The position numbers and the translations under genes are program-made. 64,000 bases of DNA from positions 248,001 through 312,000 of the forward strand of contig NZ_JAIVFT010000006.1 in the NCBI RefSeq assembly GCF_020829665.1, in the 5' to 3' direction. Positions 1 to 7,418 of the stretch are shown here, in pieces. The notes under the pieces were generated by a model that saw only the letters and a program-made list of their open reading frames with translations, was not told the origin of the DNA and did no database searches. Position 1 is the stretch's first letter. Every line of letters starts with the position of its first letter. Source of the DNA: Nostoc sp. CHAB 5824 (GTDB lineage Bacteria > Cyanobacteriota > Cyanobacteriia > Cyanobacteriales > Nostocaceae).

Positions 1-259
1 TATCAAATACTGCCATCTCGCCAAAGTATTTTCCCTGTTCCACCTCTGCAAGTTGTTTATTGCCGATGTGAACTTTAACTCGCCCTGACACAACAATATA
101 GAGCGATCGCCCTTCTTCTCCCTGGCGAAAAATGGTGTAATTAGCTGGAAATGACAATTCGTTCATTACTGAAGTGAGCCGCACAATAAAATCATCCCGC
201 AATTCCTTAAAAATTGGGACTCGCCGGACAAATAATAAACGGTCAACACTGGTTAGCAT
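1..259 (-). CDS. Cyclic-nucleotide-binding domain protein (partial, N-terminal 86 residues)
   Basis: The minus-strand frame opens with ATG at 259 and stays open to the window edge, so only the first 86 residues are seen. They form the start of a CRP/PKA-type cyclic nucleotide-binding beta-barrel: an N-terminal helix (VPIFKELRDDFI), then FPANYTIFRQGEEGRSLYIV and the glycine-rich turn FGEMAVFD near the end. In this family the FGE segment leads into the phosphate-binding cassette, which lies outside the window. The downstream part, which would tell whether this is a regulator or a channel/transporter fusion, is not visible. The domain call is firm; the overall function is unknown. Confidence 0.75.
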   Translation of the reverse strand, partial: MLTSVDRLLFVRRVPIFKELRDDFIVRLTSVMNELSFPANYTIFRQGEEGRSLYIVVSGRVKVHIGNKQLAEVEQGKYFGEMAVFD

Positions 260-403
260 AATTACAAGTTAAATATCAAACATTAGTGTAAATTTTAAAA
301 CCGAAACTAGAGCGCGATTAGTCATATTAACCGATGTTGAAGGCTAGCCGTCAAGAATATCTTAAATACCGACAGAAAACCACTTAGCATTTCTTCAATA
401 AGA

Positions 404-431
404 GGGATACCTACGGCGGTAAACTACGCAC
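404..431 (-). repeat. Dispersed GCGTAG...GGNAT repeat, copy 1
   Basis: The plus strand reads CCTACGGCGGTAAACTACGC here, the reverse complement of the copy at 738-763. The same family recurs at 1591-1610, 7489-7518, 36260-36289, 45751-45780, 58916-58943 and 59428-59454, with small variations. It is intergenic in all cases but one. Confidence 0.8.
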
Positions 432-472
432 AGAAGCTTCTCAAACAGTAGCTCAGTATTAGGTATTCTCTT

Positions 473-495
473 ATTCCCATGCTTTGCATAGGAAT
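473..495. repeat. Short palindrome TTCCCATGC/GCATAGGAA
   Basis: Inverted arms around a TTT loop. A second copy with a GGA loop is at 554-575. They look like small dispersed repeat hairpins rather than terminators because no T-tract follows. Confidence 0.6.
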
Positions 496-553
496 TGGGT
501 GATTAGGAGTTGCTGCTTCCAGTCAGACATTGAGTCAGAGTCTCAATGAATGC

Positions 554-575
554 ATTCCCATGCGGAGCATAGGAA
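554..575. repeat. Short palindrome, second copy
   Basis: Same arms as the element at 473-495, with a GGA instead of a TTT centre. It lies 80 bp downstream in the same orientation. Confidence 0.55.
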
Positions 576-737
576 CGAGGAAATGGGTAGAAAACCCAAA
601 ACACATGGTTCAGTTATTAATCACTTTTATTTATCGTTTTAAAAAACAAGAGTATTTGCTCTTATTTGGTTGCAAGCCATAATATTGAGTTCATGAGTTC
701 CCAAGGTACCTTGCTAAGAAATCACCAGTTTCTAGAA

Positions 738-763
738 GCGTAGTTTACCGCCGTAGGCATCGC
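738..763 (+). repeat. Dispersed GCGTAG...CATCGC repeat, copy 2
   Basis: GCGTAGTTTACCGCCGTAGG followed by CATCGC. It is inverted relative to the copy at 404-431, so the two bracket about 300 bp of gene-free DNA. Confidence 0.8.
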
Positions 764-912
764 CTCCAAAAACTAGGCAACTGGCTGATGACTAGCGAAC
801 CTAGATTGGTTGTCGTTTGGTAAAACAGCCACAAAATCTTCTGACCTGCGCTCACATCGACGAGCAGAGAAGGACTAGGACAAACAGCATTGAATTATCG
901 TGAGCAACAATT

Positions 913-1584
913 ATGAGTTGGCTAATTAGTACATTAATTATTGGAATCTCTGTCGCTTTTGCAACCACGTTTGATGACAATTTATACTTAACAGCTTTCT
1001 TCGGAAAAGTTAATCGTAGCTTTCGTCCTAAGCATATTATTATCGGTGAATTTCTTGGATTTACGACGTTAGTATGTGCTAGTCTCCCTGGCTTCTTTGG
1101 TGGTCTGATTATTCCAAGCACCTGGATTGGTTTGCTAGGTTTGCTTCCCATCGCTATTGGTATCAGTAATTTCATGAGTCGAGAAGAAGAAGGAGAAACA
1201 GTGCAAGCTGTGTCAGTTGACTTAACTCCTAGTAAATCTGGACGCAAGAAAAAATCACTATTAGCAACCATACGCGATCCTCAAACTTACCGGGTTTCCG
1301 CAGTAACCATTGCCAATGGAGGAAACAACATCGGAATCTATGTACCGTTGTTTGCCAGTAGCAATCTTCCAAGTTTGAGTGTAATTCTGTGTGTTTGCTA
1401 TTTCAGTGTTGGGGTATGGTGCTTCCTCTCTTACAACCTGACTCGTAATCCTTTGATGGTTCCTGTTTTAACTCGCTACGGTCGGAAAATCTTCCCGTTT
1501 GTCTTAATTTACTTAGGACTCTCTATCTTAATTAAAAGTGAAACATATCGACTTTTACCAAGTCTAGCAATGCTTTCTCATTAG
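913..1584 (+). CDS. CadD-family cadmium/cation resistance transporter
   Basis: A 223-residue hydrophobic protein with about five or six membrane segments. The N-terminal helix carries the FDD motif (D21-D22) typical of CadD/LysE-like exporters, and the second half has the family signature GGNNIGIYVPLFA at about residues 136-148. A polar loop (about 96-118, rich in K and R) separates two hydrophobic halves, as is usual in CadD. The expected role is export of Cd2+ or another divalent cation through the inner membrane. It stands alone, with no ArsR-type regulator beside it, and a dispersed repeat follows its stop codon directly. The ATG at 913 is taken because it begins the first membrane segment; no strong ribosome-binding site is visible. 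Confidence 0.8.
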   Translation: MSWLISTLIIGISVAFATTFDDNLYLTAFFGKVNRSFRPKHIIIGEFLGFTTLVCASLPGFFGGLIIPSTWIGLLGLLPIAIGISNFMSREEEGETVQAVSVDLTPSKSGRKKKSLLATIRDPQTYRVSAVTIANGGNNIGIYVPLFASSNLPSLSVILCVCYFSVGVWCFLSYNLTRNPLMVPVLTRYGRKIFPFVLIYLGLSILIKSETYRLLPSLAMLSH

Positions 1585-1590
1585 GGATGA

Positions 1591-1610
1591 AGCGATGTCT
1601 ACGACGGGCT
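1591..1610 (-). repeat. Dispersed repeat copy after the cadD-like gene
   Basis: AGCGATGTCTACGACGGGCT, a variant of the GCGTAG...CATCGC family in reverse orientation, starting 6 bp after the cadD-like stop codon. Confidence 0.6.
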
Positions 1611-1834
1611 AATCGGCGTCGCAATTAGCTACTGAGAATTCTTGATGAGTGCTATATCCCTGATATAACCAAAAAATCAGCCCGTTTCCCATCCAAAAAG
1701 ATTTTTCAATCAATTGAATTTATCAATTTGAATCAAAATAATATTTGATGTTATCAATCAACTTATCTAAAGTGAGAATAAAGCACATTATTGATGGCTC
1801 CTATAAAAGCAAGCCTACCACTACGAATCATCAT

Positions 1835-1840
1835 AGGAAG
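1835..1840 (+). promoter_or_regulatory. Ribosome-binding site that fixes the pentapeptide-protein start
   Basis: AGGAAG lies 6 nt before the ATG at 1847. The open frame extends upstream to a TTG at 1745, but that start has no ribosome-binding site, and only the 1847 start gives a normal signal peptide. Confidence 0.7.
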
Positions 1841-1846
1841 AAACTA

Positions 1847-2485
1847 ATGAGTAAACCAAATCCAAAAAAATTAACTCAGTGGATCGTAACAGCAGTATTT
1901 CTGGTACTTATAGCAGGATTTTCTCTCCTCGATCAGCCCAGCGTTAAAGCTCAAACACTAACACCATCCATACCTACGAAATCTGAACTAGCTCCAGTAA
2001 TATCTCCCGTTACATCGCCAATGGAGTCTGTGACTTACCCAGTTATATCTCCGGTTGCATCGCCAATAGTGTCTGTAGCAGCAAACGTTAGACGTTTATT
2101 ACAAACCAATGAATGTGTCGGATGTAACCTTACTGGAGCAATGCTAAAGGACGCAAACCTGCAAGCAGCAAACTTGGAGGGTGCTAACTTAGAAAATGCA
2201 GATTTAGAAAGGGCTAACTTACAGCAAACAAATTTACAAAGGGCTAACTTTCAAGGAGCAGATTTAGGCAAGGTAAACCTTTTGGGGGCAAATCTTTTGG
2301 AAGCAAACCTATTTGATGCAGACCTAGAGAAAGCCAACTTGCTGGGAGCAAACCTGCAAGCAGCTAACCTACAGGGCGCAGACTTGGAAAAGACAAATCT
2401 CACAAATGCAAACATGCAGGGGGTTAACCTGATGGGGGTTGATTTGGAAGATGCTATCAGACCGGAAGGATTCACTGTTCAGTGA
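1847..2485 (+). CDS. Exported pentapeptide-repeat protein
   Basis: 212 residues from the ATG at 1847. The N-terminus is a signal peptide or membrane anchor (basic start, hydrophobic IVTAVFLVLIAGF, then an A-x-A-like site near KAQ). A Pro/Ser/Thr/Val-rich linker with a repeated VISPV..SP phrase follows. From about residue 88, ECVGCNL leads into some 20 tandem A(N/D)LXX pentapeptides, which fold as a right-handed quadrilateral beta-helix. Such proteins are abundant in cyanobacteria and often lie in the thylakoid lumen or periplasm; their molecular function is mostly unknown. The ECxxC motif before the first coil is common in this subgroup. A good intrinsic terminator follows the stop codon. Confidence 0.85.
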   Translation: MSKPNPKKLTQWIVTAVFLVLIAGFSLLDQPSVKAQTLTPSIPTKSELAPVISPVTSPMESVTYPVISPVASPIVSVAANVRRLLQTNECVGCNLTGAMLKDANLQAANLEGANLENADLERANLQQTNLQRANFQGADLGKVNLLGANLLEANLFDADLEKANLLGANLQAANLQGADLEKTNLTNANMQGVNLMGVDLEDAIRPEGFTVQ

Positions 2486-2529
2486 TTAAACTGAAGTTCT
2501 CCGTGCAAATTTAATAAAAAATTTCAATT

Positions 2530-2566
2530 GCCTGATTCAGTAATGAATACAGGCTTTATTTTTTTT
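2530..2566 (+). terminator. Intrinsic terminator of the pentapeptide gene
   Basis: The stem GCCTG-ATTCA pairs with TGAAT-(A)-CAGGC around a GTAA loop, with one bulged A. It is followed directly by a T-rich tract of about 12 bases (TTTATTTTTTTT). Confidence 0.8.
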
Positions 2567-2646
2567 GTCTGAAGATGATGAGGATGAATCTTTCTAATCT
2601 TTCCTTTTCAGGATAGGAGCTTGACATGTTTATCGAGTTCACAATT

Positions 2647-2667
2647 TTGACCTTTGACCCTTGACTC
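2647..2667. repeat. Short heptamer tandem repeat (TTGACCY)
   Basis: Three heptamers in a row of the TTGACCT/TTGACCC type. This is a short member of the STRR-like repeats found throughout the window. Confidence 0.55.
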
Positions 2668-2729
2668 TTATACCAGAAGATATATGTGCCAGTTTCGTAA
2701 GTCCTAAACTATTTTCATCAATAAATATT

Positions 2730-3683
2730 CTACGCTGTTTGATTTGCCTCCAACCAGTTAAGTAAATCCTCAATCGCTGTAAAATCCAATAAAGCCTCGC
2801 CAAGTGCTTCTAATTGTTCTAGGGAAAGAGTTTCAATGCGTCCCCGAACCTCTTGTGGTAACTCTCCTACCCGTTTTTGTAGTAGCCGTAACACGAGTGT
2901 TTGTCCTTGTTCCTGTTTTCCCCGCTCGTAACCAATGCGTTCGCCTGTGGTAATGTAGCTCATAGTCCGCTCCTGCTCAAATTGCTTAAACTCTTGCCAA
3001 AATTCTGCTTCCAAGGCTTTTGGTAAAATCATAACCCAATCAATAAATCGGTAAAGGTTACGAATATCTTTTTCTTGCAATCCTAATTCATACAATCGGC
3101 GAATCAAGCTAAATTTCCAGGCTTTACGTTCTCCTGGCTTTTTATTTGTTTGCTGTGTCTTCAAATGCGCCATTACTACAGTTGCAAATGGATTGTCGCT
3201 GGCTTCTAATTCTGTCCAACGATTTTGATAATCCAGCAGCTTGACAGTTCCAAATTCAAAGTTAAGCTTGGTATTGGGATAATTATAACTATATTGATTG
3301 GGTCGCCATGTCGGATCTGTATCGCACAAAATCGCCAAACTCATGGCAGGTTTCGCAAATCTGTCAAAAATTCGCAGGTTGTAGGAAAACATTCTTTCTG
3401 TAAAAGAATCTTCTGATTTTGCTTGGATTTCTACATGGATTAATAGCCAAGTTTCTTGTCCTTGAATTTGCCAGACTTTAACTAATTTATCTGCATATCT
3501 CCTACCAAGTTCTGCTTCGCGGGCAATTTGTTGAAATTCCTTATCGAGAAATTCGTGGGGACGTTCCCAATTAATTAGTTCTGCTGTTTGGGAAAAGAAA
3601 AATTGCATTGCTTGGGGAAAGTAAGCTTCTAAAATTTCTTTCCACGGGCTATCATTATCTGCTCTTTTCAGTTCCTCGGTCAT
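2730..3683 (-). CDS. Rpn-family PD-(D/E)XK nuclease-like protein with C-terminal DUF4351
   Basis: 317 residues. The N-terminal two thirds match the Rpn/transposase_31-like PD-(D/E)XK family found in many copies in cyanobacteria: AYFPQAMQFFF near residue 20, the core LLIHVEIQAK (about 80-90) holding the E-x-Q active-site strand, and ERMFSYNLRIFDRF after it. The C-terminus from about residue 262 (LLQKRVGELPQ...LEALGEALLDF) is DUF4351. In between, an E/Q/G/R-rich stretch (ERIGYERGKQEQGQ) is usual for the family. E. coli Rpn proteins are DNA endonucleases that promote RecA-independent recombination; for the cyanobacterial members this is inference. It is monocistronic, with no mobility gene next to it. 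Confidence 0.85.
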   Translation of the reverse strand: MTEELKRADNDSPWKEILEAYFPQAMQFFFSQTAELINWERPHEFLDKEFQQIAREAELGRRYADKLVKVWQIQGQETWLLIHVEIQAKSEDSFTERMFSYNLRIFDRFAKPAMSLAILCDTDPTWRPNQYSYNYPNTKLNFEFGTVKLLDYQNRWTELEASDNPFATVVMAHLKTQQTNKKPGERKAWKFSLIRRLYELGLQEKDIRNLYRFIDWVMILPKALEAEFWQEFKQFEQERTMSYITTGERIGYERGKQEQGQTLVLRLLQKRVGELPQEVRGRIETLSLEQLEALGEALLDFTAIEDLLNWLEANQTA

Positions 3684-3732
3684 CAGTTGATTGCTATACC
3701 ATTTAGTAACCCTAAATCATTTGTGAACAACG

Positions 3733-3765
3733 AGATCCCCGACTTCTTAGAGAAGTCGGGGATCT
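3733..3765. repeat. Perfect 15-bp-arm hairpin (dispersed palindrome)
   Basis: AGATCCCCGACTTCT, loop TAG, then the exact reverse complement. It lies between the start of the Rpn-like gene and the end of recJ. As there is no T-tract it is better read as a REP-like dispersed palindrome than as a terminator, although it could end recJ-strand transcripts. Confidence 0.75.
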
Positions 3766-3839
3766 AAGGCTGGCAATTTTCATCAATATAGAAGAAAATA
3801 GAAGAGATTTGCACGAAAATAGCAGTCGAACTCACGTTT

Positions 3840-6257
3840 TTAAAAGTTTGTACCCACGTAATTGTCGGAACTTGCGATCGCAACAATAGTAGATAAAGGC
3901 ACTTCGGCAAAATACTGTCGCTGAAATTGTTCTTCTCGGACAGCAGCTAAAAATCGTGCCACTGCTGCGTCGATATTTTCTGCACTATCGCTTGGATGCC
4001 AGGTGATTTGCAAATAACGGTCTTGTCGTTTGACTGTAAACCCTAAAGATTTTAAAGCTTTGATTCCTACAAGTAAAGTTTGGTCGCTGATGCCGATTTT
4101 CTCTAAAAGTTGGACGCGGGTAACTGGTTGATTTGTGCGACTGAGATATTTGGCAATTCCTACAAGAGTTAGCCAAATTTGATTAGGTGGTTGGTGGTTG
4201 GGTTTAGACCAAGCGATCGCTAATTGTTGCGAGCCGCTTATCGTTAAACACCGCCGCAACCATGCGCGTAAATCATCCCAGTTTGTGGGACAATCTTCGA
4301 TAATCAGTGCTGTTAGCGGATAGCTAGGGTTTAGTCCGTCCTGAGTGCTAAGTGCTGAGTGTTCTTGATTTCGCAAGTCTAAGATGAGTGGTGAGTTCCG
4401 AGTGTTCAGTGCTGAGTTAACAGAAGAACGCACGGCAATTAATCTGATTTCATAACGTTTTTTGAAAGTGTTGTAGTCTAGTTCTGCTATGCAATCACAC
4501 CTTCCTATAGGCAGTTCATCTTTGTAATGTCCCCACCAGATACCAGGAAAAGCACTTCTGCTGGAATCATCCCGAATGTCAAACTCGGTTTTAATGTACT
4601 GTACCTTTTTCCCTTGCCAATCCTGCTGATTGCGATGCCAAGCATTTTCAAACCAGCAGTTTTGAATTAGCAATTTCGGAACAGGGTTACCCATTCCACA
4701 AGGTTCTAGCAGTTTCAATTCCAAAAACAACTCTTTCCCTAAGTCTGCTACTGTTACCGTCAAGTCTGCTTGCACGGTAGGCGTTAGGGTTGTACTACCT
4801 ATAGATTGCCGCAACTGCTGATTAATCGCCGCTGTAAATAAAGGTATATTCTCTACTAACAAACTCAAACCCGCTGCAAAGGGATGTCCCCCAAAACGAT
4901 GTAACAAATGTGCTTGGTCTTTCACCAGTTGGTATAAATCGACAGAATTCACCGAACGAGCAGAACCACGGGCTAGCGATTGGTGATTAGGGATTGGGGA
5001 TTGGGAAAATTCCTCCCCAGTCCCTAGTTCCCAGTCCTCAGTCCCCAGTCCTTCTGTACTCAACAAAATCGTTGGGCGACCTGTTTCTTGTGCTACCTGT
5101 CCAGCAACTAGGCCCAATACACCCGCAGGCCATTGGGCATCTTCTAAGACTATGACGCTGGTGGTTGATAAGTCTAATTGAGTAAGTTTTTGTGCTACTT
5201 GCGCTTGCACATCTTTTTGCAAAGATTTGCGGCGGGTGTTTGCAAGTTCTGTAACTTCGGCTAGTTCGTTACAACGTTTAGCATCCCGACTAGTTAATAA
5301 TTCAACGCAAAAACTGGCATCGCCTTGGATGCGGCTGACGGCGTTAATTCTTGGGCCCAAACCAAAGGAAATATCTGTGGGGCGATCGCCACTTTTCTGG
5401 CACAATTCTAATAATCGCCCCACCCCAGGACGCCGACGCGCTGCTGCTGGCTGTTGAAAATCTGCTTGCAGTCGTTGAATTCCCAACTGTGCTAAATAGC
5501 GACAATCTCCACTTAACTGTACTAAATCGGCAATTAATCCTACTGCTACTAAATCTAATAAATCTTCTAACGGATATTTTGCAACATTAGGCAGAGTTTG
5601 ATATATTGCTTCCACCAACTTATAAGCCACCGCTACCCCAGAAAGATTAAACAACCGATGTTTCCTTGACAAATAGCGGGGATTGATAATTGCTACAACG
5701 GGTGGACGTTCGGCAGGTAAAGTGTGATGGTCTGTAACTATTACATCTATGCCTAGCTGTTTGGCATAGATAATTTCCTCAATGTTTGTGCTGCCTGTGT
5801 CGCAAGTAACTATTAATTTGCAACCTTGTCTTGCTAGATTATCAATTCCTTGATTATTAAGTCCGTGAGATTCTTTCAGGCGATTGGGAATGTAGTAAAT
5901 TAGCTGAGTATTTTGTTTGAAAAATTGCCCTAATCCATCCCAAAGTACAGATGTGGCGGTAATACCATCAGCATCAAAGTCTCCCCAGATGGCAATTTTT
6001 TCTCTGGCGTTATATGCTTGTTGCAACCGTGCGATCGCTAAGTGCATTTCTTGCCCAAACTCAAAGGGACTCGCTGGTTGATAAGCTTTATGGTTGATAA
6101 AAGCTGTTAATTGTTGATGATCTTTAATTCCCCGTTGCCACAACAATTGCGCTGCATATATTCCACTTGATGCGGGTGTATGCTGTTTAACCGCCTGGAT
6201 GAACCATTCCGGGGGTTGCTCGGTTGCTGCTATAGTCCACTGCTGTTGTTCTGGCAT
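3840..6257 (-). CDS. recJ: Single-stranded-DNA-specific exonuclease RecJ
   Basis: 805 residues, long against about 570 for enterobacterial RecJ but usual for cyanobacteria, which add a C-terminal region. The DHH phosphoesterase motifs are present: DFDADGITA (about 91-99), VTCDTGS, VTDHH (about 172-176) and the DHHA1 motif GGHPFAAG (about 453-460). An OB-fold region follows, then a cyanobacterial tail with a winged-helix-like segment (LLEKIGISDQTLLVGIKAL). RecJ degrades single-stranded DNA 5' to 3' in RecFOR recombination, mismatch and base-excision repair. Two low-complexity insertions, at about residues 401-425 and 609-642, are encoded by heptamer tandem repeats (4985-5049 and 4343-4420) and sit between conserved blocks, probably in loops. 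Reading frame and motifs are intact, so the gene is probably functional. Confidence 0.93.
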   Translation of the reverse strand: MPEQQQWTIAATEQPPEWFIQAVKQHTPASSGIYAAQLLWQRGIKDHQQLTAFINHKAYQPASPFEFGQEMHLAIARLQQAYNAREKIAIWGDFDADGITATSVLWDGLGQFFKQNTQLIYYIPNRLKESHGLNNQGIDNLARQGCKLIVTCDTGSTNIEEIIYAKQLGIDVIVTDHHTLPAERPPVVAIINPRYLSRKHRLFNLSGVAVAYKLVEAIYQTLPNVAKYPLEDLLDLVAVGLIADLVQLSGDCRYLAQLGIQRLQADFQQPAAARRRPGVGRLLELCQKSGDRPTDISFGLGPRINAVSRIQGDASFCVELLTSRDAKRCNELAEVTELANTRRKSLQKDVQAQVAQKLTQLDLSTTSVIVLEDAQWPAGVLGLVAGQVAQETGRPTILLSTEGLGTEDWELGTGEEFSQSPIPNHQSLARGSARSVNSVDLYQLVKDQAHLLHRFGGHPFAAGLSLLVENIPLFTAAINQQLRQSIGSTTLTPTVQADLTVTVADLGKELFLELKLLEPCGMGNPVPKLLIQNCWFENAWHRNQQDWQGKKVQYIKTEFDIRDDSSRSAFPGIWWGHYKDELPIGRCDCIAELDYNTFKKRYEIRLIAVRSSVNSALNTRNSPLILDLRNQEHSALSTQDGLNPSYPLTALIIEDCPTNWDDLRAWLRRCLTISGSQQLAIAWSKPNHQPPNQIWLTLVGIAKYLSRTNQPVTRVQLLEKIGISDQTLLVGIKALKSLGFTVKRQDRYLQITWHPSDSAENIDAAVARFLAAVREEQFQRQYFAEVPLSTIVAIASSDNYVGTNF
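4343..4420. repeat. Heptamer repeats inside recJ (GAGTGNT type)
   Basis: Three consecutive heptamers (4343-4363) and five more (4386-4420) of the GAGTGCT/GAGTTCC/CAGTGCT kind, in phase with each other, within recJ coding DNA. The same units are typical intergenic STRRs. Confidence 0.7.
4985..5049. repeat. Heptamer repeats inside recJ (GATTGGG and CCCCAGT types)
   Basis: Three GATTRGG heptamers (4985-5005), a short gap, then five CCCCAGT-like heptamers (5015-5049). They encode a low-complexity Gly/Glu/Thr/Ser segment absent from conserved RecJ blocks. Confidence 0.75.
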
Positions 6258-6471
6258 ATAAAGAAAGTTAGGAGTGAAAAATTGAAAACTAAAAACTTAG
6301 AGACTATTTATAAACAAAATATTAATTAAGCTGGGTTACGGCAAAGGGTAACTATAGATGTATACGGATTAGTTAAGGCTTGATCCTGCTTAACGCTCCT
6401 TAAAAAAGAGGGAATTAGAGCATTTTACAAATGGTTTTTTAAGAGTTTTAACTCCTAACTCATAACTTCTG

Positions 6472-7113
6472 TTAGGTTGAAGATTGATCCTCACTTGTTT
6501 GAGATTCACCTGCTAGAGGATTGAGGACTACTTCATTGGCGACGCTATCGGGTTTACGGGCGCGAATTGCTGGACGCAATCGCCTGTAACCTGCTCTTTC
6601 AGCTTTTTGGTGTTCGTAATCAATCAATCTGCCATAATATTCATGCTTGCTTAAATTCATCGATAAGAAAATATGCTGACGAATATTACCAAAACCTTTA
6701 CGGTTAAAAAACTTTAATGCTGAAGTATTGGTAGGGTCAGTGTCTACCAGCATAAACCGCGCCCCATCTTCAATCATGCGGGCGACGACTTTATCAACCA
6801 ACTTGTCTGCTACTCCCCGACGCTGAAACTTCGGACTAACTCCCAGCCATAAAATGTATCCATAAGTCCAGGATGCTTTGGTAATGATCGTTCCCAAAAT
6901 GAATCCTGCTAATTCTCCGTCTGTTTCAGCCACAAGACAGTATTCTGGATCGGTGTTATAAAGTCCAATCACCTCCCATTCGTCCCAGGTGCGGTATAAA
7001 TAAGGATATAAATCGCTGGTAAATAACCCTTCTCCCAAGTGGTAAACGGGAGCAATGTCATCAATTCCTAATTCACGGACATAAATGGCTTCAGTTTCGT
7101 CAAAACTTGACAT
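6472..7113 (-). CDS. GNAT-family N-acetyltransferase
   Basis: 213 residues. The GNAT core is clear: VRELGIDDIAPVYHLGE at the start, CLVAETDGELAGFILG (beta4), then the acetyl-CoA pyrophosphate loop in VSPKFQRRGVADKLVDKV (about 90-107, R/QxxGxA form), and the C-terminal NTSALKFFNRKGF with the usual N...A..F...GF pattern. The family transfers acetyl groups from acetyl-CoA to amines of small molecules or proteins; the substrate here cannot be read from sequence. The last 45 residues are a basic then acidic tail outside the fold. It is transcribed alone between recJ and a nuclease gene. Confidence 0.85.
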   Translation of the reverse strand: MSSFDETEAIYVRELGIDDIAPVYHLGEGLFTSDLYPYLYRTWDEWEVIGLYNTDPEYCLVAETDGELAGFILGTIITKASWTYGYILWLGVSPKFQRRGVADKLVDKVVARMIEDGARFMLVDTDPTNTSALKFFNRKGFGNIRQHIFLSMNLSKHEYYGRLIDYEHQKAERAGYRRLRPAIRARKPDSVANEVVLNPLAGESQTSEDQSST

Positions 7114-7418
7114 AAATTTAAAAGTTGTAATTTCTTTACATACATAGATGATTCCGAAATTTTAGCGATATCAACAAAACATTTATTTAAGAAGATTTAT
7201 TTTGTCAGCTAACACCACTATGTTAAATTTTAGCGACAAGGAATTTTAAAAGAATGTCAAAGGAAAATAAAGCATTTGTCGCCGAATTTAGCTCTTTTAA
7301 TGAAAATGCTTTCAAATGCTTTATATTTAAAAAAAGGATTTTATATTGCTTTTTAACTTTTCACAAGAGTCTACAAGTATAAAGAATATGTTTTAGCAAC
7401 AAAATGCTGCGAACAAAA
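7114..7418. other. AT-rich 305-bp intergenic region
   Basis: No gene, repeat family or clear terminator is seen. It contains the short direct repeat AAATGCTTT (twice around 7307-7323) and is richer in A/T than its neighbours; it presumably carries the promoter of the GNAT gene. Confidence 0.5.

Larger units (their letters stand above)
260..912. other. 653-bp intergenic region filled with dispersed repeats
   Basis: No convincing gene is seen between the divergent cNMP-domain gene and the cadD-like gene. The stretch holds two inverted copies of the GCGTAG...CATCGC dispersed repeat (404-431 and 738-763) and two short palindromes of the form TTCCCATGC-NNN-GCATAGGAA (473-495 and 554-575). Promoters for both flanking genes presumably lie here, but none is clear. 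Confidence 0.6.

Noticed and set aside
852..1271. Antisense 139-codon frame over the cadD-like gene
   Set aside because: The plus-strand protein has clear family motifs and membrane segments; the antisense protein has none.
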